64,000 bases of DNA from Owenia fusiformis (GCA_903813345.2 CAIIXF020000011.1:31548166-31612165), one strand, 5' to 3'. Numbered from the stretch's first letter, positions 26,501 to 38,801 are shown. Notes: generated by a model not told the origin, from the letters alone. A program made the numbers and translations.

Positions 26501-29459
26501 CGAGTTGACAACGTACATTTCTGTTTTTTAAATTATAGCCAAAACGTAGATATTTATTAAATCTCAACCAACCTAAATTGTGTAGTTTAGAGTAGGCCTA
26601 ATACATGTATATAAAAAGATCGACACTCTCAGACGGCAGGGGAAACATGATCAATGGAAATATGAATAGAACCAACATTTCCCAACCGGCAAATTATGTG
26701 GGTGGAAGTTACAATGAATTTACAATGAAAAACTCGACCACTGGTCAAGAATATGTTAACATAATTAGAAGGTTAAACGTCTTGCCAAGACCAAGCGCAT
26801 GAAATTAAAAGAAATACTTAATGTATCCCTCGAATAATTAAAAAAAACATATCATAGTTTAAATCATTGAATTTGCTTCAATATTTGACAACGTACATCT
26901 AAAGTTTACACCCGTGTATTTTGTCACTGTACTTTGTCGATGGTTAGGCGTGAAATAGGCATGACGAAAACAGTATTTTGATCTTTGCTCTAATTCTAAA
27001 CCTCCTCGTGGGACAAGCATTAATACGTTCATAGGTTATATTACATGGAATCATTAACTTGAAAATTTTAGACATTTGAATTCTAATTAAAAATTAATAA
27101 TATTGCATTACACACTGCATTCAACAACTGCATCATATCAGTTTCGCCAATGTTTCAATCAAATTGAGAGATAGATATAAAACAGAACACTTGATGAATA
27201 AATCATTGATCGAGTGATGGAGCTCCTCAGTGCTAAAACTCAGCAACGTGAATAAATAATCTCTTTTTCTCGTCAAAGTTTACCTGTGCGTATAGTAGAA
27301 CACCACCTCTTGAACCAGAACGAAAACTGTGAAATGAAACGCTATTCCGAAAACCCCGGGAATTTCCTCAACTTTAAAGCTGATGCCAAGTAACTGTTGT
27401 AGTCTGTAGAGGGGTATGGCCACTAGTAGGTTTACGAACAAATTGTTGAAGGCGGAATATACCACTGCATTTTTTAGCTTCTTAGGGTCAATCTTTAAAG
27501 GACCCTGAAAGTCACAGAATATATGGTAAGGTACGGCATCCATGTTTTTGCTTTGGACACGGGCATCTTTCCTTGCAAGACTGATTGAAAGCAGATCTAC
27601 ATAAAATAGATGGATCAATGGCAGGTCAACATGATCTAGCCTAAAGTTTTCACATAGATACATCATTTTAGACTTCCAACGCGGTTATAACATACGTTAA
27701 AGCAATTGAAATATCTTGAATCAAGATGTGATACATTGGTTATTCTAAATGCCGATGCTAAATTTTGAACCATGGGAGTGAGAAAGGGTTGAATCATTTC
27801 GTTCTTTTTTACATTCGTCAAGTTATTTTGCGGCATTTTCACATCCTGAACATCATTGTCATTTCTGTTGTCATCTTCAACAGCGTCATCCGGGCTATAT
27901 GATCTGCATAATTGGTACTCGATACTACTTATTAAACGAACATTCACTCTTCATTAATTAACAATTACACCTGGTCCCCCTGTTTCGTATTTCTTGGTCC
28001 CTCCTACCGCCCCTAATTACCACTAATTACGTGTTCGTATTTGCGTCTTTTTCAAGATTTCTACTATTATGCATTATGCCAGAACACCTATCCTCGGCTT
28101 CTGTTTTAGTAGACCCATTCTTTAAAATAAAGTAAAGGGAGGTGCATAATAAATTAAAATAAATACTGGATGACCATGAGGTGGATATACCAGAATAGCT
28201 ATCCGAGGAAAAATACTATCTATAGTATTATACAGGCCCGTAGCCAGGGGGGTTCGCAGGGTTCGGGCGAACCCCCCCCCCCCCTGGCCAAAAATTCTTT
28301 CAAAATCATGCAGTTTTTCACCATTTTGAGCACTTCTCTTGTGATTTTAGCCATATTTGGGCCAAAATTGTCAAATGTGAACCCCCCCCCCCTGGAAATT
28401 TTTGAAAACTGAACCCCCCCCTTGGCAAATCCTGGCTACGGGCCTGATTATATGTATCTGTAGTATTTTTTTCGAAGTATCCAGTATTTGTTTAATATTT
28501 CACTCTATTTTCGGTGGGTATCTGTCCATCTTTTAAAAGCCGTATTCCCCGAAGGGGCTATGGGCATACCGAACTCGTGAAAGATAGCTTCTTATTTCCC
28601 AGTCACATAGACCAATCAGAGAGTGAGAAATATGAGAGTGAATAAAAAACGTATATATGTGGGCCACATGGAGGGGTTGGGAATCATGGCTCTCCGTTTA
28701 CCTGCTCGTCTCTCTGTGTTTTGTATTGCATAAGCCAGTCAGGCTTTCTGTTAAAGTCGCCATAAAGCAGTAGGGCATTTGTCAGCCAGAACGTAGCAAC
28801 CATCAACAGATAGCTCCCTGGAATAATGAACCGAACTTGGTCAACAACTGATTTGAAAGGAAATGGCAGCCTGATTTTTCATAGTTTATTCTTTAGACCC
28901 ATTTTACTTCTTATACCTGCAAGTGTTTTTTACAGTTTAATGGAAGGAGTGATACCTAAAATCATAACCCCACTATGAGTAATCATGGCCTCATTTTAGT
29001 TCCTCTCTAGAAAAGGTTAAAAACGGGAAAAGGCCTGTTTTTAGGATACTTCTACAGGCAATTGAGGCTCAAAGATCTATGAACATTGATGTATAGGTGA
29101 GAATTGAAGGGGATTAAATCATCTCCTTTGGGGGGTAATTGGGAAGGACACTGAAGTATATATAGTGCATAATATGTTGGTACTGTACGACATCCTCCGA
29201 ACACAGGACTCTAGACATCATCCACTACGTTCCTTTCTTCCGAACGAAGTACATGTACGTCGTTCCGGAGGCCTGCGTTCTGAGGAAGTCATTTGAAACT
29301 AACACTGCATAACTTCATAAACTTAAAAAAAGACAATCGAAACAAGTGCACGTACATACCTATTACACTGATTTTCCATTCATCTCCCTCAAAGAAATCA
29401 TACACTGCCCCATATATATCTTCAAGAGGACCCTGTCTCGTTACGTTTACTTCAGGCAT
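23521..29459 (-). CDS. FAXDC2: fatty acid hydroxylase domain protein, FAXDC2-like (5 exons)
   Basis: Spliced coding exons on the minus strand are 29459-29360, 28817-28702, 27504-27284, 24425-24153 and 23674-23521. All junctions have GT/AG and agree in phase, giving 287 residues. The ATG at 29459 is the first Met after an in-frame stop. The protein is a membrane di-iron oxygenase of the fatty acid hydroxylase/sterol desaturase superfamily. His boxes are HRLLHH (145-150), HKKHH (158-162), HHSGYH (216-221) and HDYHH (231-235), followed by FNWNFGTIGVLDWFHGTD as in FAXDC2 and sterol C4-methyl oxidases. Hydrophobic segments lie near 35-53, 92-111, 123-142 and 197-215, fitting an ER membrane enzyme with the His clusters on the cytosolic side (family knowledge). 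Human FAXDC2 is somewhat longer at its N-terminus. Substrate cannot be read from sequence; sterol C4-methyl oxidation is possible. All His boxes are intact, so the gene looks functional. The 3.1-kb third... last-but-one intron (24426-27283) houses a CACG-ended transposon. Confidence 0.9.
24622..24651. repeat. perfect 13-bp-arm hairpin
   Basis: CATGGGCTTTCAA pairs perfectly with TTGAAAGCCCATG around the loop CTAA, inside an intron of the FAXDC2-like gene. Its function is unknown; it may be the core of a tiny palindromic repeat. Confidence 0.7.
25386..25470 (+). repeat. tRNA-like (SINE-head-like) sequence
   Basis: The stretch contains a possible A box (CTAGGCGATTGGGCG) and a good B box (GAGTTCGAGAC) about 35 nt apart, the arrangement of RNA polymerase III internal promoters. 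The arms do not close into a convincing cloverleaf, so I read it as a tRNA-derived SINE head, possibly extending to about 25530, not a working tRNA gene. It lies inside the CACG-ended element. Confidence 0.4.
26605..26802 (+). other. 65-codon open frame in the CACG-ended element, unrecognised
   Basis: The frame runs from ATG to TGA and encodes an Asn-rich, polar peptide (contains MINGNMNRTNISQPANYVGG). It does not match a family I recognise and has no obvious splice partners. It could be a relic exon of the element's own gene or a chance frame. Confidence 0.2.
28233..28446. mobile_element. 214-bp TIR element (CAGGCCCGTAGCCAGG ends)
   Basis: The left end CAGGCCCGTAGCCAGG is mirrored at the right end CCTGGCTACGGGCCTG, a perfect 16-bp inverted repeat, followed inward by G/C runs. 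ATTATA is present on both sides (28227-28232, 28447-28452). It lies in an intron of the FAXDC2-like gene, between exons 2 and 3. Non-autonomous; the termini resemble hAT-type MITEs, but the duplication length does not decide the family. Confidence 0.75.
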
Positions 29460-30820
29460 CGTAATAAATCTTTCAAGTCTGGTTGATTCGGTGTACTTTG
29501 TATTGTTTATTTCCAGATTCGACTCAATTTTAACTTGTTTTATAATGTCTCATTTCTAAACGGATTCCCATTAGCTAAATAGCTAAACTTGTTTGACCAC
29601 CATAGTTCTTTATTTTTCTTTATTTTAAATTGGTTCGAAAATCAAGTTCAATGGCATTGAATATTTGCTTACAATGAGTACTTTTTGAACTACGGACCAA
29701 GGACCCTAGCGTTTTAGATATATCTTTCAAACGTTAAATATTACATTAAGGATAAACATGAGTCCCGGGGATGAAAATCGTTACACTGCACTAACTGCTA
29801 TTTCCATGATAATGAAGAAGTTATTCAGGTTTTGACATTCGCGTTAGTATTCCAATCTTCCAGAATGGCAACGGTCTCATCCATTCCATGCAGTACTAAT
29901 ATTTATTGCATTAAGTGATACATGTAAACATGTCCATTGATAAGACTAGTTAAATATTAATAGAAGTCTAAGATAAATAAACGTTATGTTCAGCATTTCT
30001 AAATTGTATTCATTTAACCTCTTAGATTCTAGAGTATTTTCAGTTTTGCCATTTTTACTAGCAATTAATATATACAATATGTGATGTTCAATTCGGTTTA
30101 AATACTTAAGGGGTTAATGAAAACAAAGAATGAAATTCAGCGCTAAGGGCTGGTGTGAAAAAGTCAGTCCATCCCAGTGGGGATCGGATCCCACGAGAGT
30201 AAAGAGAGTCTCATTACAAAACTTTTAAAACAGCTGATTTTGGTTATTTTTTGCTGAAGGGCTCCATAATATCCAACTATATAATAATAAAAATAAAGAA
30301 CATCGGATACTTCATCTATTCAGAATTGTATACGTTTTTTATCTCATATTTTCAGTATATATGTATAAGAATTTTTTTTTACCTGATCTTCATATCATCA
30401 CAAATATAAAAGCTAAGTATAATATTATTTTTTCTGGCCTTAAAATTGTCATTGCCAAGGTTTACCCTTATCAGCTATAAATAACTGAATATGTTAAAAT
30501 AAATCATAGTCACGGTCACAATCTGAGTATAATCATATCATTTGGATGCAAGTAACGCTGTCGGCTGCTTTTCCATTCCATGTCTAAAAGGTGTAACAGT
30601 TCCGACTTTACGTCAAGAAATTGGTCATTCTTTCCATATTTGATCAGATATTAAGTTACTTTTCAGGTAATAATTTAGATTGTTGTTTTTTGAAAAAAAG
30701 GTTGTTTCCAATATTCTGAACTCTTCATTGTTTGCAACCACCATAGTACTTTAGTTGCCTTTACGAGCATGTATATACGAATGCTGCTAAGACCAACAAA
30801 GAGCAACAATCAAATTACAA
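29460..30820. other. region upstream of the FAXDC2-like gene
   Basis: This is the 5' flank of the FAXDC2-like gene, so its promoter and any untranslated first exon should be here. I see no convincing TATA or initiator and no other gene. Confidence 0.4.
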
Positions 30821-31930
30821 CAAGCCACAGAGTGAAAAGAATCGCACCCTTGAACAGAATACACTTTCGGGATGGAAAATTCAAAATGGCCACCTTAACA
30901 TTTACCCAGACTGCCTAAAAACTAATCAGTTCTAAACTTTCCATAGAAACATCTCTAAAATTTTAGGATGAATCCATGAAACCTGTAAACAACCCTCAAG
31001 AGATACGTTTTAAGGTATTACTTCACAGTGAATCAGCTTTTTCTCTACAATTCAGATTTTCCTGAAAAAAATCCTGGTAAAAGATATACTGATGTATTAC
31101 GAAATATGTGAAAATTGGAAAGATTGACCGTTTAGTTATTTCTAAAAAAATGTTTTAATTTAACATTGCTCTCAATGGGAAATTCTTTTTTATTTTTTAA
31201 AACAAGCCTTCACAGACACGATTTTAGGACGAAAAATCCAAAATGGCCGCCTTAACATTTACCAAGAATGCCGAAAACTAATCAGTTCTAAACTTTTATA
31301 GGTAGAAACATCCCTGAGAATTTCAAATGAATTCCTCAAACGGTTTTGCTGGAAACCTTTAGACAAACCTTGACAGACAAGATTTTAGGACGGAAAATCC
31401 AAAATGGCCGTCTTAACATTTATCCAGAATGTCGAAAAACTAATCAGTTCTAAACTTTCATAGGTAGAAACATCCCTGAGAATTTCAAATGAATCCCTCA
31501 AACGGTTTGGCTGGAAACCTGTAGACAAGCCTTGACAGACACGATTTTAGGACAGAAATCCAAAATGGCCGCCTTAACATTTACCCAGAATGCTGAAAAA
31601 CTAATCAGTTCTAAACTTTCATAGGTGGAAACATCCCTGAGAATTTCAAATGAATCCTACAAACGGTTTGGCTGGAAACCTGTAGACAAGCCTTGACAGA
31701 CAAGATTTTAGGACGGAAAATCCAAAATGGCCGCCTTAACATTTACTCAGAATGCCGAAAAACTAATCAGTTCTAAACTTTCATAGGTAGAAACATCCCT
31801 GAGAATTTCAAATGAATCCCTCGAACGGTTTGGCTGGAAACCTGTAGACAAGATTATTCGGGACGCCCGCCCACCCACCTGCCCACCCGCCCGGCAAACT
31901 GATTACAATATAGCACCTTAGGGTGCGATA
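30821..31930. repeat. composite repeat block 1 (160-bp units)
   Basis: Begins CAAGCCACAG and ends in GCACCTTAGGGTGCGATA, a short palindrome. The interior has about four ~160-bp units, each with GATTTTAGGACGGAAAATCC, AAAATGGCCGCC, ACTAATCAGTTCTAAACTTT and GTAGAAACATCCCTGAGAAT, then a C-rich CCCGCCCACC stretch. A second copy follows directly at 31941-32890. No coding capacity. Confidence 0.85.
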
Positions 31931-31940
31931 AAAACTAAAA

Positions 31941-32890
31941 CAAGCCACAGGGTAAACAGAATCGCTCCCTTGAACAGAATACACTTTTCAGGATGGAACA
32001 TTCAAAATGGCCACCTTAACATTTACCCAGACTGCCTAAAAACTAATCAGTTCTAAACTTTCCATAGAAACATCTCTAAAATTTTAGGATGAATCCATGA
32101 AACCTGTAAACAACCCTCAAGAGACACGTTTTAAGGTATTATTTCACAGTGTATCAGCTTTTTTCTACAATACAGATTTTCTTGAAAAAAATCCTGGTAA
32201 AATATATACATACGAAATATGTGAAAATTGGAAAGATTGACCGTTTATTTATTTCTAAAAAAATGTTTTAATTTAACATTGCTCTCAATGGGAAATTCTT
32301 TTTTATTTTTTAAAACAAGCCTTCACAGACACGATTTTAGGACGAAAAGTCCAAAATGGCCGCCTTAACATTTACCAAGAATGCCGAAAACTAATCAGTT
32401 CTAAACTTTTATAGGTAGAAACATCCCTGAGAATTTCAAATGATCCCTCAAACGGTTTGGCTGGCAACCTGTAGACAAGCTTTGACAGACAAGATTTTAG
32501 GACGGAAAATCCAAAATGGCCGTCTTAACATTTATCAAGAATGTCGAAAAACTAATCAGTTCTAAACTTTCATAGGTAGAAACATCCCTGAGAATTTCAA
32601 ATGAATCCCTCAAACGGTTTGGCTGGAAACCTGTAGACAAGCCTTGACAGACAAGATTTTAGGCTGGAAAATCCAAAATGGCCGCCCTTAACATTTACCC
32701 AGAATGCCGAAAAACTAATCAGTTCTAAACTTTCATAGGTAGAAACATCCCTGAGAATTTCAAATGAATCCCTCAAACGGTTTGACTGGAAACCTGTAGA
32801 CAAGATTATTCGGGACGACCGCCCGCCCAACCGCACACCAGCCCAACCGCCCGGCAAACTGATTACAATATAGCACCTTAGGGTGCGATA
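31941..32890. repeat. composite repeat block 2
   Basis: Direct repeat of the preceding block with the same start (CAAGCCACAG), leader, internal units and palindromic end, but about one 160-bp unit shorter. The pair is a ~1-kb tandem duplication of a composite repeat. Confidence 0.85.
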
Positions 32891-34203
32891 ACGAAGATAT
32901 GAAATACAAGATGGTGAAAATCTGGAGCATGGAGTTGAAGAACAAGTCCACGTTGGAATTTCCAAAATTACTTTCACTAATGGGGATAAATGTCAAAATA
33001 TCCATCTCTGTCTACAAAAGTAATTAATTAAGTTTTTGGTTGGGTGGATTTTGAAGGAAAGCTTTAATTTTGATAAAACAAATTAAAGTCCATTTATAAT
33101 TTTTTAGGGGAAAGAGTGTGTCATTTTGGAATGTAATTAATTACTTTTTGAGACAATATTGAGATATTGACTTGGACATTAAATAAATCATCATGAACTT
33201 AATGTACATATGCTTGTAGAATTACAAGTAGTACTCTATGGCATTCTATGTTGCAGGTCCCATATAAAATGTAAGAAAGATGCTCGTATAAAAATGCAAA
33301 TATATTTATAAATTCTATAGTAAAAACAACACTTATGTGGGCAAATCCATAAATTCTATTAAAATGTCTCTTAGATCTTTTTTCTCTTATTTTTACCTGG
33401 ACTTATTGTACTGTTTCTAGGTTAAAAGATGATCACTATGATTTTAGTTGCATTACGGTTAGTAAGGTTACACAGACAATTGTTCTCCTGGGTAGCGCAA
33501 ATATGTTGATAAAAGAGGTATGACATTTTTATTGAGACCTTGAACTATGTTTCTATGAAATATGAACACTTCAATGCAACACATTTAATGAATTCATTAA
33601 ATGACATCATATCAACAATCTTGGAAAGTCCATGGAAGTTGACTCTTGGACAACCATATACATAATAGCTAAAGAACTGACCACCCTCGGATAAAATCAT
33701 AAATATTCAGCGATCACCTGCTAGTCTAAACACCTAGCCGGTCCCAGAGGAGTTCAGATTTGACAGGTTTTATTGTAGTTTTATCTGCTCACAAGTTTCA
33801 TCTAAGTCCAATTACAGTTGTATAACATGGGTCTATAACAACGATATACAGTGGAGAGTGGTATATCGTCATCGTATACAACTCCTCCGTATACACTCCA
33901 GCGTATACCACTGTAAAGTGCATTCTGGGAACTAATGAATAAAAAAATCATGAAAATTTTCATGATTTCCTAGAATCAAGTGACGTCATAGATGGTTCCG
34001 ACATGATTTGCTAGAATCAAGCCACGTCATGAATGGTTCGACATTAGCATTATTGAGTTGGCTATGGGATATTTTTTTATTTGGCACTGAGAACAGGAAG
34101 GAATAAATCTAAGTTCAGCATTCAATGTTATGTTGATAATGCCTAGATCACATTTGCTCTGATTCATCGGCCAGCGCCCAGCCGATTGCAGTATTTTGTT
34201 TAA
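32891..34203. other. intergenic with a small tandem duplication
   Basis: No gene recognised. At 33961-34000 and 34002-34041 a 40-bp sequence (CATGATTTCCTAGAATCAAG type) is tandemly duplicated with a few changes. Confidence 0.5.
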
Positions 34204-34447
34204 CCCACTCACTACGGCCCCATGCTATTTCGTCAGCAATCTGACGATGGTGTTCTGGACCAGCGTCTAGAGGCATGTCAGGGTGACACCCATCATGAAT
34301 TGTATAAAATTGAAGATTTATACTTACTTTGTTGATTATATGTACTTTTTTGATGTATAATAAGGTTTAACATGAAAAAAACATAAAGAAAATAAAAAAA
34401 ATTGAAAACACGACTTTGTTGATTTTTCCCGTGATGCACTTGTCAAA

Positions 34448-37152
34448 ATGGCGGAAAATTTAAAACACCCTGCTAGAGATGCAAAAACAAGAGCCTTACA
34501 GTTCTTTCAAGACGGGTTTTCACTTGATGGGGACTGTAGTGATGAAGATGGTTTACCAGAGCATGAGGAGAACCAATTAGATGAGGATTTTATGAGAGCT
34601 AGGTATGTAAAATGTAAGATGATTGTGTTGTTCGTCAGTTGTTGTCAGTTTCAAAAAATGAAAAAAAAACTTTTTGCAAGCAAAACACGAAAAAAAGTAA
34701 TTATGCGAGGAAAAGACTGATTACCAACCTTTTCAAAATACAAAGTACCATAACATGGTATTTTACCATAGGAAATAGCGATGAAATGTCCATAAAATTG
34801 CTGAATAAGTTACTTCCGGTCCATCGCGAGTGGGCGATAATAGGGTACATTCAAGTTTACGCACTTTTCTATCTATCTGCTTCAATAAACAGAATCAGTT
34901 AACCAGTATACAAATATGACTGTTGCTTCTTTATTTGTTAATATCTATAAATATTGCTTCTTTTACCCAGATTTCCATGTCAATTCATACTACCTGCATC
35001 CCATGGCAAAATTTTCAAAATCTATGATATTTGAACAGGTCTTTTCAACATTTTAGGCAAATTGATGATAGTGATGCTGATTCTACAGCTGATGATGATA
35101 CTGATTCTGATGACAGTCTTGCTGACAATGGTGTTGATTCTGATGATAGCCTACCTGATGCCCCTGGTCCAGGAGGTGATGCAGCACAAAGAAGACCTTT
35201 GCCCCGGGATGTGGCTAATGACCAGATAAAATACGGGTATGGTCAAAATGATATTGCCCCCAACCCATTTCAATTTCGTCCAATCAAAGAGCCAGACATC
35301 CAACTTGGAAGGCTTACCCGTAATGGTCTACTGCAGTTTACCTCTGCCCTTCCCATATTTTCACTATTTTTCTCAGATGTCATTTTACAAGAAATAATGC
35401 TGTTATAATATAGGGTAACGAACATTTTTTTGTGAAAAGAATGTTGAGAATAATAGAACTGTGGGTTTATTCACATTTTAGTGATATTATGTTCATTGCC
35501 ATAAAACTTGCTAATTGAGATAGTATTGAACTGTATTTATTTCTTACCAATAGCTCATATTTCACCATGAAGTTTTACTTTACATTTTATGTATTTTTCT
35601 AGGTAATGTCAGGTATGTTAGGCAAGATAGGCTGTGCTTTCTTCAGTGGAAAGATTCCAAACTGGTGACCATGCTATCATCTTTTGGATCAGTATCCCAA
35701 CATGATTTTGTGAGGTAAGCATAAGGCTTTTGATAGAAATCAGAATTTTCTCAACACTCAACAATTTTCTCAGAACTCTGTGCTCTTTTTTCATATGTGC
35801 TGAAATATACTTGTGACAGTTCCCATATGATTGACATTGCAGAACTAACTTTACAGTTTACCCTGTAAATTATAAATGTTTGATTATGCTAATTTCTAAC
35901 TTAGGCTACTGCTATTTATATGTTTAGACGTATGGTGAAGCAAGCAGGTCAATGGAGACAAACGCTGGTGAGAAGGCCAAACATTATTTCTGCATACAAT
36001 AATGGAATGGGAGGGGTGGATAAGTCTGACCAGTTGATTGCAAGGTAAATAATTTGATGGTTTTGATATTTTATTCCAGCATGCATTCTACATTTCAAAA
36101 CAGATGGACCAATATCAATAAATATGGGTTATCTTGCATGTGTCTTAGTAAATTATTCTGTTCCAAAATAGTAAAAATACCATAGGCCTACCATTTACAG
36201 GTGGGGTGGAAATGAAACTTGACTGCTCTTTCTGATTTTCACATCAGACATTTTGATTTTATCAATAAATATGGGTTATCTTGCATGTGTCTTAGTAAAT
36301 TATTCTGTTCCAAAATAGTAAAAATACCATAGGCCTACCATTTACAGGTGGAAATGAAACTTGATTGCTCTTTCTGATTTTCACATCAGACATTTTGATT
36401 AACTTTCAGGTACAACATACTTCAGAGGAGCAGGAAATGGTGGAAAGTGCTATTTTTTCACATGGTGGATGTTGCAGTAGTGAACAGCTACATATTGTTC
36501 AATCACCTCAGGACAAAGTTCCCTGACCACCCTGATTTGCAGAGACCAGCAAGTAAGTTGCTGACTTCTTATCACTTTGAGATGAAATGCATTTATATAG
36601 ATTATTGTGAATGCATTTAAATGTACATAGATTATTGTATACTAAATGGTTTGAAAATAGTGATTAGGGTCTTTTGATGTTTGACTTTTTGAGTAGGGCT
36701 CATTTTCTCTGCATTATTACAAAATGTAGGTAAATTGCAATAACTATGTTATAATCTTTTTGTGTTCATATTGACGATGAAGTAAAATGTTGCCGCTAAC
36801 TTTTCCATTGATTCCTATACAAATACTATGCTAGCTGAGTAGCTGTATGTAATACTGTGGTATATTTTCAGGATATGGTCAACTCGAATTTAGGGAGGAG
36901 TTGGTGAGGCAACTTGGAAATATTGCCAATGATGAAGGCGTTCCACCACCATCATCATCAGCCCGTAACGTTCCCAAAAGTGATGCTGCAATGCATCTAC
37001 CTCTCAGAACAGACAAGCAGAGGAACTGCAAACTTTGTTTCCAGCAAAGTAGGACGGAAAGAAAATCAATTTGGAAGTGCAATGTTTGTGACAAATACTT
37101 TTGCTTGAATGAAAGAAACTGTTTCACAGCCTTCCATTTGAATCTTAGATAA
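34448..37152 (+). pseudogene. piggyBac transposase (PGBD-like), catalytic core missing
   Basis: Plausible exons are 34448-34602, 35057 to about 35400, 35603-35714, 35928-36044, 36410-36552 and 36872-37152. All except the end of the second have GT/AG and matching phase. The N-terminus (MAENLKHPARDAK...) is followed by an acidic Asp/Ser stretch and the piggyBac lead-in SALPIFSLFFSDVILQEI, where the frame stops at 35406-35408. The next exon resumes at LCFLQWKDSKLVTMLSSFG, normally downstream of the first two catalytic Asp residues. The third-Asp region is kept (NNGMGGVDKSDQL), as is a C-terminal Cys-rich domain with CKLC and CNVC pairs. About 200-250 residues holding the first two catalytic Asp are therefore absent. 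An exon deletion is the simplest reading; a missed distant exon is not possible within the gap of about 200 bp. Confidence 0.85.
36115..36400. repeat. 143-bp tandem duplication in a transposase intron
   Basis: Two nearly identical copies (about 36115-36257 and 36258-36400) share ATATGGGTTATCTTGCATGT and TACCATAGGCCTACCATTTA. The duplication ends just before the acceptor at 36408-36409, so it lengthens the intron without changing the exon. Confidence 0.9.
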
Positions 37153-37799
37153 AAGATAAAATTAATGGAGGTAACATTGAATTTTTAAGCAGAGGAATTG
37201 TAAGTACTAGGATGTTACCAGCAAAGTAAGATTGAAATTAAATCAAATCAGGAATGCAATATTTCTGAGATGGAAGAAACTGTTTCACAGCATACCATTT
37301 GAATTCAATTACTGTGTAGGTACTAGGTAACATGGAATTTGTTAAACATGGAGGTTCTGTAACCCAGGTATTTTTTTACGCTACTATATTTCATGTTTTC
37401 GCTAATTAATTTTTGGATTTTGACACTATTAAATGTTTCGTAGGCCTATTTAAAGTGCCAGACTGTTGAAAGAGATTACCTACACTCAGGTGCTACTGTT
37501 TTCTAGTTAAATCACATTTTTAATACAATTAAATGTGTATTTTATTCTATAAAAGATAGATTCAAAATGAAATAAAGGACTGGTAGGTAAATATTGGTGT
37601 ATATTTTGTCGTTATTACCCCAAAAAGTGCTTAAGTTGTACGTTGCATCTAAATGTTTATAAACGGTGTCATTGCGATGTAATCTCATTTGAATAATTAA
37701 TCATATGATATAGGTTTTTGGAAATGTGTATTTTTAGCTTTAATTTGATATGTAGCATGCCGGGGAAGTATGAAATGTATTGAATGGAGGTTAGTCCTT

Positions 37800-38505
37800 A
37801 CTAATGGGCATTTTTACAACGATTCGCGCATTTTTATTGCTAATCGCCATTTTTATGACTTTTCCCAGCATGTTCAAAGACCTGTAATTTCTTTATATGA
37901 AAGAGTCATTTGTAACGTCACAATGACGTCATCTCATTTGCATAAATTAGCATATTTTATCAAAATTGGAAACCATGGCTTATAAGCTTTACAATGAGGT
38001 ATAACTTTCCAGGGAAGTGTTAAAAGAATTGATAATAACAAACTTTATTCATGATCTTGGCCATAGAGTCAAATGGTCAATGGGCATTTTTACAACGATT
38101 CGCGCATTTTTCTTGCTTATCGCCATTTTTATGACTTTTCCCAGCATGTTCAAAGACCTGTAATTTCTTTATATGAAAGAGTTGGGAGGTCATTGATGGC
38201 TCATTGTAAAGCTCTGATCAAATGCTTCGAAATGACATATAACACTTATCCATAAATATGGGGAGTGTTGGTCAATCTCAAGGTAACCATGAATTTTTTG
38301 TGAATTTTTCACACTTTTTACAATCGCACAGTCATTTGTGACGTCACAATGACGTCATCTCATTTGCATAAATTAGCATATTTTATCAAAATTGGAAACC
38401 ATGGCTTATAAGCTTTAAAATGAGGTATAACTTTCCAGGGAAGTGTTAAAAGAATTGATAATAACTAACTTTATTCATGATGTTGGCCATAGAGTCAATA
38501 AATTC
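37800..38505. repeat. direct duplication in the piggyBac 3' region
   Basis: Two segments occur twice in the same order. One holds GGGCATTTTTACAACGATTC (about 37804 and 38081). The other holds TGACGTCATCTCATTTGCAT (about 37924 and 38350) and GGAAGTGTTAAAAGAATTGA. Together they form an imperfect tandem duplication, with about 100 bp of extra sequence in the second copy. Confidence 0.85.
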
Positions 38506-38644
38506 TTTAAAAATGGGCTGTAGTTAAAGGGTTAAAACTGATTTCAACTTGACCATGCAACAGTTCTTTATTTATTTCACAATAATCCTTAAATCTTATG
38601 ATTGTGTTCGAATCAACTGTTATTGAACTTAGAGTGGCATAATA

Positions 38645-38794
38645 AGATTATATAATGGTTCATTCTGTATATCGTGCATTTTATACTCTCGTGAGAATAT
38701 AATATATTCACTCGTTCGCTACGCTCACTTGTGAATATATCATATACTCACTCGAGTATAAACACGATATACAAAAAGAACCATTATATAACCT
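38645..38794. mobile_element. 150-bp MITE with 7-bp target duplication
   Basis: Inverted ends AG(A/G)TTATATAATGGTTC are followed inward by CTGTATATCGTG on the left, matched inverted on the right. Flanks CATAATA (38638-38644 and 38795-38801) are identical. It lies about 110 bp beyond the piggyBac right end. Family not assigned. Confidence 0.7.
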
Positions 38795-38801
38795 CATAAT
38801 A

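Larger units (their letters stand above)
25153..26952. mobile_element. 1.8-kb element with CACG...CGTG ends and AAATA target duplication
   Basis: Inverted termini of about 67 bp (25153-25219 and 26887-26952) start CACGCCTAACCA and end at TACGTTGTCA, with scattered mismatches. Both flanks read AAATA (25148-25152 and 26953-26957), a perfect 5-bp target duplication. Related words (TACGTTGTCAACTTG near 25670; GTTGACAACGTACATTTC near 26503) recur inside in inverted orientation, as expected for subterminal transposase sites. It sits in an intron of the FAXDC2-like gene. No transposase recognised. It carries a tRNA-like stretch at 25386-25470 and an open frame at 26605-26802. Confidence 0.75.
34204..38531 (+). 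mobile_element. piggyBac element, 4.3 kb, internally deleted
   Basis: TTAA target sites flank the element (34200-34203 and 38532-38535). Its ends are CCCACTCACTACGGCCCCAT and, inverted, CCCTTTAACTACAGCCCATT, agreeing at 14 of 20 positions; CCC termini at TTAA are the piggyBac signature. It encodes a split transposase gene on the plus strand (34448-37152). The 3' non-coding part contains a direct duplication (37800-38505). The coding region lacks most of the catalytic core, so this copy should be non-autonomous. Confidence 0.85.
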
